Positions 34,601 to 47,625 of a DNA stretch of 64,000 nt are shown piece after piece. The DNA is from Trichoplax sp. H2. Taxonomy: Eukaryota > Placozoa > Uniplacotomia > Trichoplacea. Position 1 is the stretch's first letter, and each line of letters begins with the position of its first letter. Below the pieces are notes generated by a model. The model did not search any database and was not told the DNA's origin. It saw only the letters and a list, made by a program, of their open reading frames with translations. The position numbers and the translations under genes are program-made. The stretch spans positions 62,001-126,000 of the forward strand of contig NOWV01000186.1 in NCBI GenBank assembly GCA_003344405.1, given 5' to 3'.

Positions 34601-36111
34601 ATACATACAGCGAATTATGTCTTGTTTATACCTAATTTTAACCTTAATATCAACATTAAATTCCTCCATGGTCCATCTGGAAATATCAAGTACACAAATT
34701 AGAAGCGTCCTATGCTTAATATTATTCGTTGTTATACGTCTAGACAAGTATATGCATACAGTATATAAGTGATATGTTAGTACCTAATCTGATTTAACCG
34801 CCCATATCAAAGTTTAATCACAATCAAGAAGGTCATGTAGAAATGGCAATAACATGATATAATGCATACCTTATTTGTTATATAGAAAATATAAGTATAC
34901 AGTGTTTGAATAAAGTGGTACTGGCTGATTACGCTCATAATGAATGATACTGCCTTATTAATGAGTACAAAAAATTCGGTATATACAGTAGTAGAAATGG
35001 ATTATATATATATGTATAACAGAACCAGCAACCGGTATAAGAACAATTCTACCTATTACTGCAGTTATGTCAACCTCAGCATATGTTGTTTGAGTTTAAA
35101 AGTGAAATAGCAGATGTTCGAAAACACCCCAATGTCATACACATTAATTTATTTGTCCTATGCTTTAGCTGATGTAGAAATGAATGAATAAGAATTGAGC
35201 CATACAAGATCTAGCACGATAAATAGCAGCCATGACTAAATACGTAATTCAATATTCATTAAATAGGGCTGTTGACAAGATAAATGATAAAGCAGTTTTT
35301 AAATAAAAAATAAAATCAATATGGTATATCGCGCATCCATTAATGATAAAGCCCACACGCCTACCTCATTAAGTGATTCGATTAACCATAACAAGAAAGA
35401 AAATAAACACTACTGACATCATTTGAGGACATTTTGTGGCTATTGCCTGATGATGATTATTTATCAAAGAAATCAGTCTAATATAAATCGCTCTATTACA
35501 ATAGTAGAATCGGCTGATTAGCATCTGTCCGGATCAATTAATTAAATAAAAAATCTTTACCATTTTTGTTTTATCTATACGAGAAAAGAAATTTACAAAT
35601 AACAATTGCATCGCATAACTAATAAATATTACTAACATTAGAGCCAGTGAGTTTAGTAAACTAATTAACCATCGGTTTTGCGCCTATTACACATAAATAA
35701 AATTATAATTTCAAGCATTATTCAAACTGCCAGTTCTAGAAGCAACATACAGTTTAGTGTCGACAATAAATTAAGTAAACAGAGTTCGAAGAAATAATAT
35801 ACGGAATGATTTAAGTAATTTCTGATTCATTTACAGGATACATTATCTATAAGTACATCAAGGAAATAACAAAATCCCCTAAATGTTAAATATTAAGTTT
35901 TCTATCATTCGTACTATTTGCTGAATGATTAATCGTAAGGTGTGTCTGCTTATAACGGTATGTTAAAAAATTAGGTCAGATTTAACATCCAATGCATTTA
36001 GTCTAAAATGATCGTAAGCCTGTCCTATCAACTCATTATAGCCAAATATCGTCTTAGCTTACAAAAAAATTCTATACTATTGCTATAATACACGTAGCAA
36101 CGCAACAAATT
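31697..36111. other. Long intergenic region
   Basis: 4.4 kb between the small gene and the 3' end of the carboxypeptidase gene. The first ~1 kb is less AT-rich, with acagtactgtg-type palindromic words near 31.91 kb and short possible coding fragments near 32.1-32.25 kb that I could not assemble. A degenerate repeat array occupies 33.65-34.76 kb. The remainder shows nothing recognisable. Confidence 0.45.
33650..34760. repeat. Degenerate tandem array, units about 160-310 bp
   Basis: Recurrent word pairs in constant order: an element like ttaattccat...ctccataagg...gaaatatcaa...acaaat, followed by catacgtctac-type words. Copies of the first element occur near 33.82, 33.96, 34.15, 34.47 and 34.66 kb. 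The second is near 33.69, 34.05, 34.26, 34.38, 34.56 and 34.74 kb. The copies are strongly diverged. Confidence 0.5.
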
Positions 36112-39100
36112 TTATTTATGGATACTTAATGCTCTACGTAAATCTTTTACTGTAGTCACGGTAAATTTGGAAGTGGTCGATAATTTTGGTCGACCTTCAT
36201 GATGACGAAGTAATTGTGAAGCAATAGAATCATCACATGTTAAATTATTGACTTCTAGCTTTCCCAGTGTATCATTCGGTGTTAGCACTTGACCATTTCC
36301 ATTACTAAAAGCAAGATGATAGGAAGAAATATCTTAAAGCCTGATAGATACAACCTAAGAATCCTTGCCTATAAGTTAACTAATGCGATATTTAAAAATA
36401 AATGAAAATTTACCTGAATTGACGATGTGTTCGATGAGAATGGGATGACTTGTCTGTTCTTATTTTTGTCTGATCTCCAGTATCCCCATTTGTCTTTCTA
36501 ATATTCACTTCACGCACAGATGCTCCGGTTGAGTCATTAGAAATATTTCGATAGGAGGCTGGTCTATGAGATGGTCTATAATTATATTTTTGGCCGGAAT
36601 CACGAGAATTGAGAGTTACATTCTAAAAAAGAAATAAGAAAAGTCGATTAGTTAGTGACCTAAAGTTATAAAATAGAGGTTAATGTGTTTGGTGTAGCAA
36701 ATCCTTGACAGTATGTGAAAATAATTATACCCTCGATCTACTGTGTAGTTCATTAGAACGATATGCTCTATTTTATAATGCAGAGTTAATCGTATTTTTA
36801 TTACCTTGACCATTGGATCTTTCTGTAGCTGGAGATCGACTGTCATTTTCCCATTTCGTCCAGCTGTAGCGGCACGATTACCAAATTCATTGCGGGTAGA
36901 GCGATTATTGCTTCCGTTTTTGATGTCTAGTAAATCTAGATCAATATTAAAAAGAACTAAAAATTTGTCTAATACCAAAAATTCAAATTAGAAGAGCTAT
37001 CCCTCTGTACTACGCTCATCATTCATATAATGCTAGTATGGCAACACCGAATAAAGCTGAGCAAGTGTTCATAACAACTTACCTCCATCGATCATTTCAT
37101 GTCGGGTATCTTCACCTCGCCGCAATGCAGGTGCACTCTTTCCTCGTAAGCAATGCGCTCCATAGGCGCTCAAGCTACGACTATAAGCAGTTGGAGGAAT
37201 TGTACTATGTTCTATTTGAGTTGGAATTTCTTGCACTGATAATACTGGTGGTGGCGGAACACTACATTACAGAAAGGAATGAAAGAGTTAAGGTTCGATT
37301 ATAGTTTATTCGAATCCATACTTTCAATATAAGTATTCCATTCTAGGTTATCACTTACTTCCGTAATAATGATTCAATATCTCCAAATGAATTTATATTA
37401 TGAATACGATTCGATTGCGGCCGTTGAGAGTTGCGATCTAGAGCTTTAAATATATACAGATAAGAAGCAATCAGTAATTAAAAATCATTTGCATTTACTA
37501 GTAAGAAGATAGCGCCTATCATTATTCATTAGCCAGAAAAAATACTAAATAGTGACTACGTTAGTATTGCAAGTAACTACCATCTAAAACAGCCCACTGT
37601 CTAGAAAATGAACGTCGACTCGTATCATAAGGATAGAGCATGAACTTGTAATCAAATTATAACCTTCAACTACTCAAATTACTTTAATTAATCGGTCTAA
37701 CAAATTAACGTAAAATAATATTTCAATAATATTCTTCACGGTAGTGTAACAAATAAATTCATTTATCAATCTACCATCGCGGCTCAAAAACAAAATATCC
37801 TGTTGATTGAAAATTTCTTAAGATAGAATGATTAAAGACTGTATATAAATATTCTCTAATAACATTGGTACAGCATATTATTCTAAATTGTATCTTGATT
37901 ATTATTATAAAGTAAAGTGTACCATAAGTAGGCTGCACATCTAGTTCGTTATAGTTTAAAATAGATACTAGATACTTATTATCAAGGTGGAGTTTTTAAG
38001 AAATGAGATAACTTCATAAATTGCAAAGAGATTATAAATATCATATGACGATAATGAATTCTTAATCCTCAAATAGTTATTAATAGTTATTGCCTTACGT
38101 CCACTATTAATTTACAAAATCGATATTGCAATAAAAATATCATGATCTGTTCCTAATAAGGTATGATTAGAGATATCACAATTGTCAAGCCAAACCAACA
38201 TTAATCGACTGAGAAAAGCAAAACGGTTATTCTATATACCTTTATTTTGTTTTATTCTTGATTGAGCAGGTAGTTTTAAATTCTGTAATTCCTAGCAAAT
38301 AATGGTTGAGTTATCAAGTAAAATGATAATTCATAACGTTTAGCAATTTTGAATAATGAATTAGAAATAAATTAATTTATGTGTTTACTCTCTTAGCGGC
38401 TCGTTCCTCCAAACGCTCTTGTATATAAATGGGAACACCATCCGGTTTTCTATCACTTTTACCGTTTTCTCTTCTGAAAACAAATCTCTGAAAAAAATTA
38501 TATCCGAAAATTTTCTCATCTTAATAATGTTTACATAAAGTTAATTAATTATTCAACTTCACAAATGAGATCTTTAGTTGGCAGTGAGCGCTTTAAAATC
38601 TTATTAGACCAGTATTTACTTTTAATTTTCCATTATGTCCATTGGAAGGTTTAAATTCTATCGCTACGAGTTTTGTACTTTCAGTTGAGTCATTCTGAAT
38701 TAATTTTCATGTTAGACGTTAAATAGAATTCAATCATTTCTACTAATTCAATTTGATTATAAAATATTAAACCTTTTGGCGCATCATCGGATCTGCTGTA
38801 TAAGGCCTAGTTTGAGAGTGTTGGTTTCGCCTTTGGCTTCGCTCTTTTCTACTACGTAACTTCTTAACCTTCATAGAAATTAAAATCAGTTAGCGTAATA
38901 TACGACTAACTTTCTATACTTTAAAGGGATATATATTAATTATTTTCTACATTTGTACGAGATTGAGACGCTATCCACGATTTTTGCTCTAAAATACCTT
39001 TTTTCCGTCGGAGACAACTAAATTGACAATGGAACCATCCGATAGTGAGCTATTTGAGCCTTCAGTGCTAATTAATGATTTAAAATTTGAAATTAATGAT

Positions 39101-42100
39101 TGCATTTCTTATCCTAAACTAACATAATTACTTTTACAACACCAGCGTATAAATGATATCCGCCAATATTGAGACAACTTTACTCTAATATCTAAAGCAG
39201 CCAATTATAAAATTAATGTTAATTAAATCCTTCCACTTACTCAGATTCGACTTCGGATAGATATTTCCTGACAATTTTTTCGTTTAAATCGGTATGTCTG
39301 CCTTTATCTCTGAACTTTTGCATTAATTTCTCTTTAATATCATCCACTAGGTCGCAATAAATGGTTTGAACCTTAATTATTAAAATTGTAGAAATGGCAA
39401 ACTATTAGTTTTCGAAGCCTTAGTTTTTAATCTCATGGTAGCCAGCCTCTTATTATGGATATTTTTTAGTACTTCAGTTTAAATTAAGATATAGAGCAAA
39501 ATGGGAGTTACTAGTCTTACACTCTATCTTCTAATCATAAAAGTAAACAATATTTTTACTAACTCCACTTTGTGAATGCAGATCCACATCAAATTAATGA
39601 ACTTAAAATCTTATAGAGATAAGTTTATTAAAAGCGTCCATGTACCAGCACTATTACTTTAATATATCTACCCTAAATCTTACTTCAATCTTGTAGAATT
39701 TAGTTTCATGTGAAGATATTGTAATTTAGTAATTTTAAGAATAAATTTTTTATAGAATCATTACAGATAGATGGAAGATTAACTCAAGAATTACATTGCA
39801 TCATATTTGTTACCTTAGAATTATCCGGATCGCAGTAATCCAATACGGTATCACATAGAGCTGTTCCTAATGATTCAAAGTCCAGCGTTGTAAATTGAGT
39901 ACCTGATTTTCGACCTAATGTTGATCCACAAAAGGAAGTCTAGATCGAAATAGGACATCTATTAGACGAATTTAAGCATATGGAAATGTCCATCTTATCC
40001 ATGATACTAATTTTAAATAAATTAGAATCAAGATGGAAATATCTGATTTAAAAATTGAAGTATGTAATGCTTAGGGGACTGTACAATTTGATAAAATAAA
40101 GGAATAAAAAACTAATCGTAATTGTAAACTCTTCTCTTTATCCAGGGTATTCAAATTCATCTAAATATGCTAATAGAACTGCAAAGTTTTAGCCATACCT
40201 CGTATGTAAAACTATTCATAATGCCTAGCCGCCACATTGTCACACGAGCTGTTCCCTCCTAGAATGGAACAGATAAGATTATTGATAATGCTGAGTCAAT
40301 AAAGATATAAATGGGCTAAGTAGCAATTTGTAATTTATACGAAACAGTAGCAGTTAAGTTACCTTATATTTTTGTACTTTAAATTTGCAGCTTCGAAAAG
40401 AGAACTACAATATCAAGCAGGATGGAACATTGTTGACTATTAGTCGAATAATTCGTTACAAATAATACGACAAGGATGAATTACAAGAATTAAACGAAAA
40501 CGTTATTCTATAAAAGTTTTTACGTTGTATAGCGATGGATTTTAACTGAGTTTTTACGGGAAAAATCATGTTTAATAAAATGACGATACTCTGTAATTCG
40601 TTGCTTGAGATCAAGTATCGATCCCAGTTTGAGCTTTATTTCAGAAGCTGCAACTACAGATTACTATATTGAATGTATTCCAGTATAATATTCCAGTATA
40701 ATATGGATCACATGTTAATATCATTAAAAGCTACGGATAAGTTATATAAAATAACAAGAACTAAAACACATTTATCCATCAGACAATCCCATAATGATAG
40801 AAAATAGAATTACTAAAACTCTCAAAAGATTGATTTAATGTCTAACGGAATCATGAAGATAATTGAAGCATACCAAATCTTTAGCATTTTTCGACATCAT
40901 GGATGGAAATATTCGTTCCTTCAACCATCGTTCATGACTTAGCCTACAGTCAATGAGTAAATTCAATTTAAATAAATTAAAACAGTGATTGCCAATTCTA
41001 TCTTGCATTCTCTAAGATTAAGCATTACATTGATTGTACGATATTAATAAATATACTAAAGTTTTCTAGACATAGAATTTGTGTCTCTAAGTTAATCAAT
41101 TTCAAGCATTATAAAAATTTGATGTAACAGGAAATGATACCACTGTATTGTGCTACAATTTTGTCCTAAATTATTATACCCGTTTTCACATCCGTATATA
41201 AAGGAATTTTGCTTCTTACTGTGTCCATGTAAATCGCAATATAATATAATCTCTCGTTCTTTTAATAGCCTATAATAAGACATTGATTATGTTATCATCG
41301 TTTTATAAATTACTGTAAAAAGATATCTAAAAGCTCAACTATAGAGATATAATGTAGTAGAATTAGGAATACTTGGAGCGATACTTCGTATTTCTAAGCT
41401 AATTTAGTCCATTTTGCCCTTATATAATACATTATATTTCATAATCTTGCTCACTTTTGAACCAATTTTCGAATATGATATACTGGAGGATACGCCGAAG
41501 CTAAACTAGTGTTATAACTACGGTTTAGATCGCGGCCAATTAATGAACAACGGTAATTGCCGACAATAACACCATCAGGATTGATCATAGGAACAATTTT
41601 AAATATAAACATCTCTCGAAGTAGCTAAAAGTAAAAGAAACATCATGTTAGGTCCTAAAATGGATCAGTATTCTACTTCCGAATGACTGAAATTGTATAC
41701 CAGAGCATCATCCGTAGAGCCGGTAACATAGTCTAAAAATCCTTTCATAACCCAACTTGCGTTAGCTTCTCCTGGATGAACTCGAGCTGTTACTATTACA
41801 GTCCTTTTTGGCTATCAAGAAATAAAGAATATGTTAAAAATTCAGCTGTAGTACAGTATTAAAATGTTGGATAATCCATTTCTTATACAGTGAAGAAATC
41901 TTTTATCAATGCATTTTAATTTTTATCAAGTAATCTTACTTTGGCAAGAGAATTGGAAGAAGGTGAAGTTACTGTAACTACATAGACATGATTACCAGCG
42001 ATAGTTTGACATAAAATTCGTAATTTACAAAATTCTTTCTTATTTGGATCATTCATCAATTGTTGCAAGTATTGCTAATGAAAAAAAAAAATTGATTGAT

Positions 42101-45100
42101 ATGGTTCAAGCAATAATTTCAATTATCGCAGTTTTCGGAAATCGGTATACTTAATTCTTTATATAAACTAACCTGTAAATTGGAGTAAGTATATGGATAG
42201 CAATGAGCAAAGTAATAAGTATCCTCGGAATTATTAAATTGAATTTTCCAAGAGAGAGAGTAATAATTTCTATTTTTATATTTTCCTTCACGACTATGTA
42301 ATATCAAAATATGCAATTGTCAATTAAAATATTGACGAAAATGTTTTAAAATATCTTTTCCATCCAGAATATAAGGCTATTCTTAAATATTGTGTCCACC
42401 TTATTTCATTTTTATAGTAACGGATATCATAACCGCTACGAATCCAACCGACACCATCCCTACTCGCTTCTTCTTCAGAATACAGCAACGGCTGCATACC
42501 ATGATTATATAAGCTATCAGACTGAAATAATTGCGCAAAAATACCAATAGATTAAAATTATTCTTGTTTTGTAATTGAATGATCACGCAAAATCATCTTA
42601 GATAAGTAATATCGAAAGCTTTGCTCAAACTTCTCACCTTGGTTAAATTAATTATTGTAAAGGTATATTCTACTCCAGGGATCGCATTCTTGATGCGAAA
42701 ATAATACCATTGCGTGTGTTTATGTGTATATAAATCATTTCTTAATAATAATTCATATTCATATCGGCCCCTATAATTTAACATTTTGGCATAACATTAA
42801 ATGGAATTGAAAGAATGCAAGTGTTGATTGAATTGCTTACACTCTGACGGCTTTCTCTAAATTGCCGCTCTCAAATCTCGATTCAAATACTAAGGCGTCT
42901 TCTTTAACTGGCAGCTGTTGATCAGATGGTTTCATGACACTTCCTCCCACACTAGAGCGAATAAACTATGAGAAATAGCAAACAAAAACATTAATTTTGA
43001 CTGTTTCTAGTCTGATGAATAGACTTGCTATGAGATATTAAACATATAATATAATGAATATCTGACTAACATGTTTGAGTGTAGCTCCTGTTCGTACATA
43101 GTAGACAACATCGGCATCATTATCAAACATTTTTACTGGTTTATTGCCTTCCAAACGATGGTCTAGATAATAAAATCAAATGAAATTAATTAGTTAAAAC
43201 TGTAGACTTTTTTTACATCAAATAGCAGTAAAGAGTGTTAGACTGTGTTACTACTGGAAATTTTACTTATGTAATATAGGAAATATTCAATACTGTAAGT
43301 ATATAATGTATAAAATATATAGCACGCAGCTAAGTATCACATTCATTGAAAGCTAACAAAAAATTTTTATACACCGTTAATCAATGATCAAGTAATCAAC
43401 TATAACGAGAATTTCTGTTAGAGAGCTATCTTTCGATTACAAGAGATCAAATAGAAATCTAATTGATTTCCAATTCATATCCTACTGTATAGCTAAAGTT
43501 AGCTTCAAAAGTATAATTAGATGAGGACTAATTGGATATTGAATCGACTCATATCACATATGTAAACTAATTGAACGGTTTAATTTTAGGCAATTTGAAT
43601 TATACTTTATAAAGTTCATTGGTAAGACGAAAAATCAAAAATAGAAATAATTAAACTAGATAAAAGCAAATTAATAGCACCTAGAAAAATTGACTGGATA
43701 CTTTTCAACTTACAGTTATCTCGCAGCTATTATCTAATTAAGTTTTATGACTAACCTCGATTATAATTATAAAATTTTTCTGGTATTTTAGTTACAGATT
43801 CAATATGTTTAGGTCCAGTTTCTATGACTTGAATCTCGGCAGGCCTGTGGGTTATTTATATACAAATTAATTAATATTCAAGCGATCATACTTTCTAATT
43901 ATTTGATGATTGAAAATGGCCACAACTTCATTATTATCTATGAATATTCTACATAGTAACAGGATTCATTCTATTCATCAGCATTAATAATATATAGTTA
44001 ACAAGATATAAAAATTAGTCATAAATTTTCACGTTCGCATTTGTTTCCTATATATTGTTACAAAATGTATAAAGAAATGACGGACAGTGAATCATGAATA
44101 TTTCATAAGTTTAGAGAAAACAAAATTACTCATATGACCAACTTTACTATTATAGAAACATATAACGGAAACTACGTACATCGTTATCGATTTAAAAAAC
44201 TCAATATAAATTAAAAAAGAGAATAGTTTATTAGTTAATATCTCTGATATTAGAATAGAAACTATTTTCAGCCAAGATCAACAAAGAGTTGACCTTTACT
44301 GTAAATCTACTATCATGGAAATTATGTACATCGTCTTTGAATTATAAATCTCAATATATAATAAAGAAGGAGACATTTATTCGATAACCTAAAGCACGGT
44401 ACTATTAAGCTAGCATAGCACAAATCAATTTACCATCGAGCAGGAGCGAAAAAACTACTTTCATCTACTCCAGTATAAAGATCTCTAGGTTCTCTCAATT
44501 TTCGAATCTAACAAATAGGAAAACGACAATAAAGATCACCATTTTATTAGTATCATATTGCGGTTTACTTGCCTACATAACTGATATTATCTTCTCATTT
44601 CGTATGTTTAATAGTAAACATGGCAGTATATTGAAACCTAGAGTAACTTTCTATTTCTAATTATTATCTCATATAACGTAGGAGAAATAATTAACTTACC
44701 ACTTTACCATCCTGATACGATAGCTCCAATTGTGTCGTTACTTTCTCATCTTTATTATCTACAAAACGGTGGCGTGAATGATTACATAGTTTGAACTATT
44801 AACGATAAGATTATCTCAAGTATGAATTATAGCAACTGACCTGATGGAGAGAAATCAGATTCGATATCTTCTTCGTCGAATTCAGGATCATCTGAAAGGC
44901 TAAGGTTATCAATGATCTCATTACTTAGGCCATCGTTATCCCATTTCTCATTTCCGGGAGAAAAAATACTTTGAATAATTCTCTCTGATTTATATAACAG
45001 ACAAGTAAAAGTTTACCTTCCAGTTTAATGAAGTCTATCACCAGAATAAACACAATTTTTTCATTATTATTTACTGCTAAGATGCAGAAAAACACTAAAC

Positions 45101-45172
45101 GGAGTCTAGTAAATACTAAACCCATTAAAAATCGAACTGAAAGAGATCACCTGTGTTACTATTGACTGCCAT
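36112..45172 (-). CDS. AGBL2: Cytosolic carboxypeptidase 2/3-like tubulin deglutamylase
   Basis: M14-family zinc carboxypeptidase of the CCP2/CCP3 (AGBL2/3) group, which trims glutamate tails from tubulin, mainly in cilia and centrioles. Exons: 45151-45172, 44841-44984, 44700-44758, 44434-44507, 43756-43844, 43071-43162, 42841-42965, 42638-42770, 42400-42521, 42173-42293, 41940-42074, 41701-41811, 41455-41624, 41180-41269, 40874-40943, 40363-40404, 40199-40258, 39814-39939, 39241-39371, 38998-39067, 38773-38868, 38389-38487, 37775-37799, 37359-37437, 37083-37261, 36805-36926, 36414-36622, 36112-36304. Phases are continuous; about 995 residues. Diagnostic blocks: [35 protein letters not shown], zinc HPGE (His384, Glu387), [18 protein letters not shown], and catalytic Glu553 in [11 protein letters not shown]. 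The C-terminal ~250 residues are basic and Ser/Asn-rich. Uncertain: the first exon (an alternative upstream exon encoding PYKYFMKKCAEGY lies near 45.36 kb) and the 25-nt exon. Confidence 0.92.
44130..44400. repeat. Diverged direct repeat inside a carboxypeptidase intron
   Basis: In the intron between the exons at 43844 and 44434, the series actattatagaaac...ggaaactacgtacatcgt...ctcaatataaattaaa (from ~44145) recurs as actatcatgg...aaattatgtacatcgt...ctcaatatataataaa (from ~44309), about 160 bp away. Confidence 0.5.
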
Positions 45173-46124
45173 AGCGTACAACTAATTAAATTTTCTGCTG
45201 TTACCAATATTTATCATAGAAATTTACTATCTACTTATTTAAATATATACAGTATAATACCATCTTGTAGACAGAGAATGAGAAAAAAGATGGCAAAATG
45301 GCATTGTCTAAATTAATTGATTAATTAATTAAAACAATTCAAATCACCTGCTGTATGAAAATCGTAACCTTCTGCACACTTTTTCATAAAATATTTATAA
45401 GGAGTCTATAATTTAAGATGGAAATAAGCCATACTTAGTATACAATGCGAATTTGTTTTATGTTTGTTAAGGGTATCAAGTACGACTATGGCGAAAAATT
45501 ATTAGTGTTTTAGCTGTTGATACCAGCAGCTGTTACTGTGATAGAAAGAAAAGTATGTTTTAGGTTATTTGATCGAGTTTTAATCAGTAACTAGTTATGG
45601 TCATATATTGTAACTCACGTTCTATCATAAAATAAATGTATAGAATTCATCTTATAGTACGTTTAACCCTTTTTGCTAGATATTGGCGTATATAACGATT
45701 AGAAGGTAAAGCTTGTTTAGTTCTATTTGATTAATTCGGTTTATAACTAATTATTGTAGTATAAGACTATCTTTGATGAATCTTGTGCCGATGAAAGATA
45801 AATATGCCTCTCCTACAACTTTCCCCATTTGTTCAAGTATAACAGTTATTCGAAAAAACTACGTGTTAACTTTGTTTAATCGGCCACGGGCGATAGTTGA
45901 TTGTTGTAGCATTAAGATATTGCCAATTCATCTTCTGTATACGACACTGAGGAATAGATCTTATCATAACCTATCAGCTTTAGCCTATTCTCTTCTGGAT
46001 ATTCATGATTGCAGTAGCTAAAAATTAGCAACATTAAACCGAAAGTACTGCAATTTCTAGGAGATAGGATAGTTTGAAAAATGTATTACTTCTATAAATC
46101 ACTACATATTAGGAAGGTTCGAAT

Positions 46125-46550
46125 GGAAGCTATTAGTATTCAAGAAATAGACCAAAAAGAAATTAAGGCGGTCAGCATCCGCATATTAGTAACGCTATAC
46201 CCAATTACATGTCAAGAAGATTTAAATCAAAACTGCTAATTTTCAAATAATAGACCAAAGAGAAGTTAAGGTGATCGGTTTCCCCATCTCAGCAATATCT
46301 TAGCTAAGATACTATTTCAAGAAGTAGATTAATAGGCACGGTATCTTAGATCTATCAGCATTCAATTTTTGCAATATTAAAACTGAAAACTAATGTGATT
46401 TCCAAGAAACAGGACAAGAACAATATTAACTTGACTAGATGAGTATTTTTAGCAATACTAAAATTAACGATACCAGTATGGTTCTCAAAAAGTAAGTCAT
46501 GACCCACAGCAGTCCCCTTAATATCCTCCTCTAGCAATATAAGGTAAAAT
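46125..46550. repeat. Degenerate repeat array, unit about 110 bp
   Basis: agaccaaaaagaaattaagg followed by cggtcagcatccgcat (~46150) recurs as agaccaaagagaagttaagg followed by tgatcggtttccccat (~46252). Further weaker copies around aagaaacaggac and gttctcaaaaagtaag follow toward 46.5 kb, each near gcaatatt/gcaatact words. Confidence 0.5.
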
Positions 46551-47284
46551 GTCAACCGTATGTACGAATATTTTCAAATAGATCTAAAAATGTGCTTGGT
46601 ATCTACCTTCAACAATATTGAAATAAAATTCAAATTTTTCATAGGCATTAAATTAAAAGAGACGGTGTTGCACTGCTATATACTTTGGTAAATTCGAAAA
46701 TTTAAAAGACTTTGTCGTCAAAGTAGCTGCCAAAATTTTTTGTAATAAAGACAGAAAATTAATTAACTTGGATTTAAGGTACTGTACATTTGTCAAATCC
46801 CAACCGATTGAATTATCCATATAATGTTACAACCAATACATTCATAAATGAGATTCCACACCTTTGATTGATAAATTACAGTAAATGATCTAAACATGAT
46901 ATAAAATTAGACAAATCCAATGCTAATAAAGTTTCCTTAATGGGATTATTCAGAAATGAATAAACTAAAGTATTCATGCTGTTTGCTAAATTTAATCAGC
47001 AGTGGATTAAACTGGAAGTAAAGTAGCAGTAAACAATAATGACTTTCGTATAGAAATTAATTATTTTATAAACTCATAACGTCAGTTAGACTACATACAG
47101 TAAACTACTATTACCAAGGCAATACAAGCTTGGAAAGAGTCATTTTGATCTTTTTAAGCATATTTACCGCAAAACCAACTGACTAGTCTTAAAAACTACT
47201 TTATTGGCAGCACTAATCTTGATGTTGTTCGACAGTTTGATTGAATTAAGTCTGCACAATATTGATCAACTCCTATTTAATATC

Positions 47285-47625
47285 TCATCCTACGTACTAT
47301 CAAATTACGAACCAAAACAGATTCATCTTGATTCAATTCTTCATCCATTGCCTTTCAACGAATAGTAGTTGCCCTTAGCTGTAATGGACGACCGCTATGG
47401 GTTAAGTGGCCTGAATATGTTTCGCACAATGCGATAGGTAATGAAGGTTTGTCCAAATTGTTAACTACAGGAATGGCAAAGAATCTCAATGACAACCAAT
47501 CTGCATGATTATCCAAATGGTATTAATCCAACTGAAGTCCATTGAATTGTAAGATCTGGGTAGGCAGGAACAGTCTCGATTTCAGAATCAATCCAATTCT
47601 GATTCTATACTGATGTAATACGTTT
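47285..47625 (-). pseudogene. Possible decayed coding fragment of unknown family
   Basis: Minus-strand translation gives three protein-like open segments of good amino-acid composition separated by stops or frame shifts: one with ETVPAYPDLTIQWTSVG, one with ADWLSLRFFAIPVV and ETYSGHLTHSGR, and one with MDEELNQDESVLVRNL. Base composition is richer in G+C than its surroundings. No splice sites that rejoin them were convincing, so a broken gene copy is the best reading; an unrecognised multi-exon gene is the alternative. Family not identified. Confidence 0.25.

Noticed and set aside
34439-34747. 102-codon minus-strand frame
   Set aside because: It lies wholly inside the degenerate repeat array and shows no protein family features.
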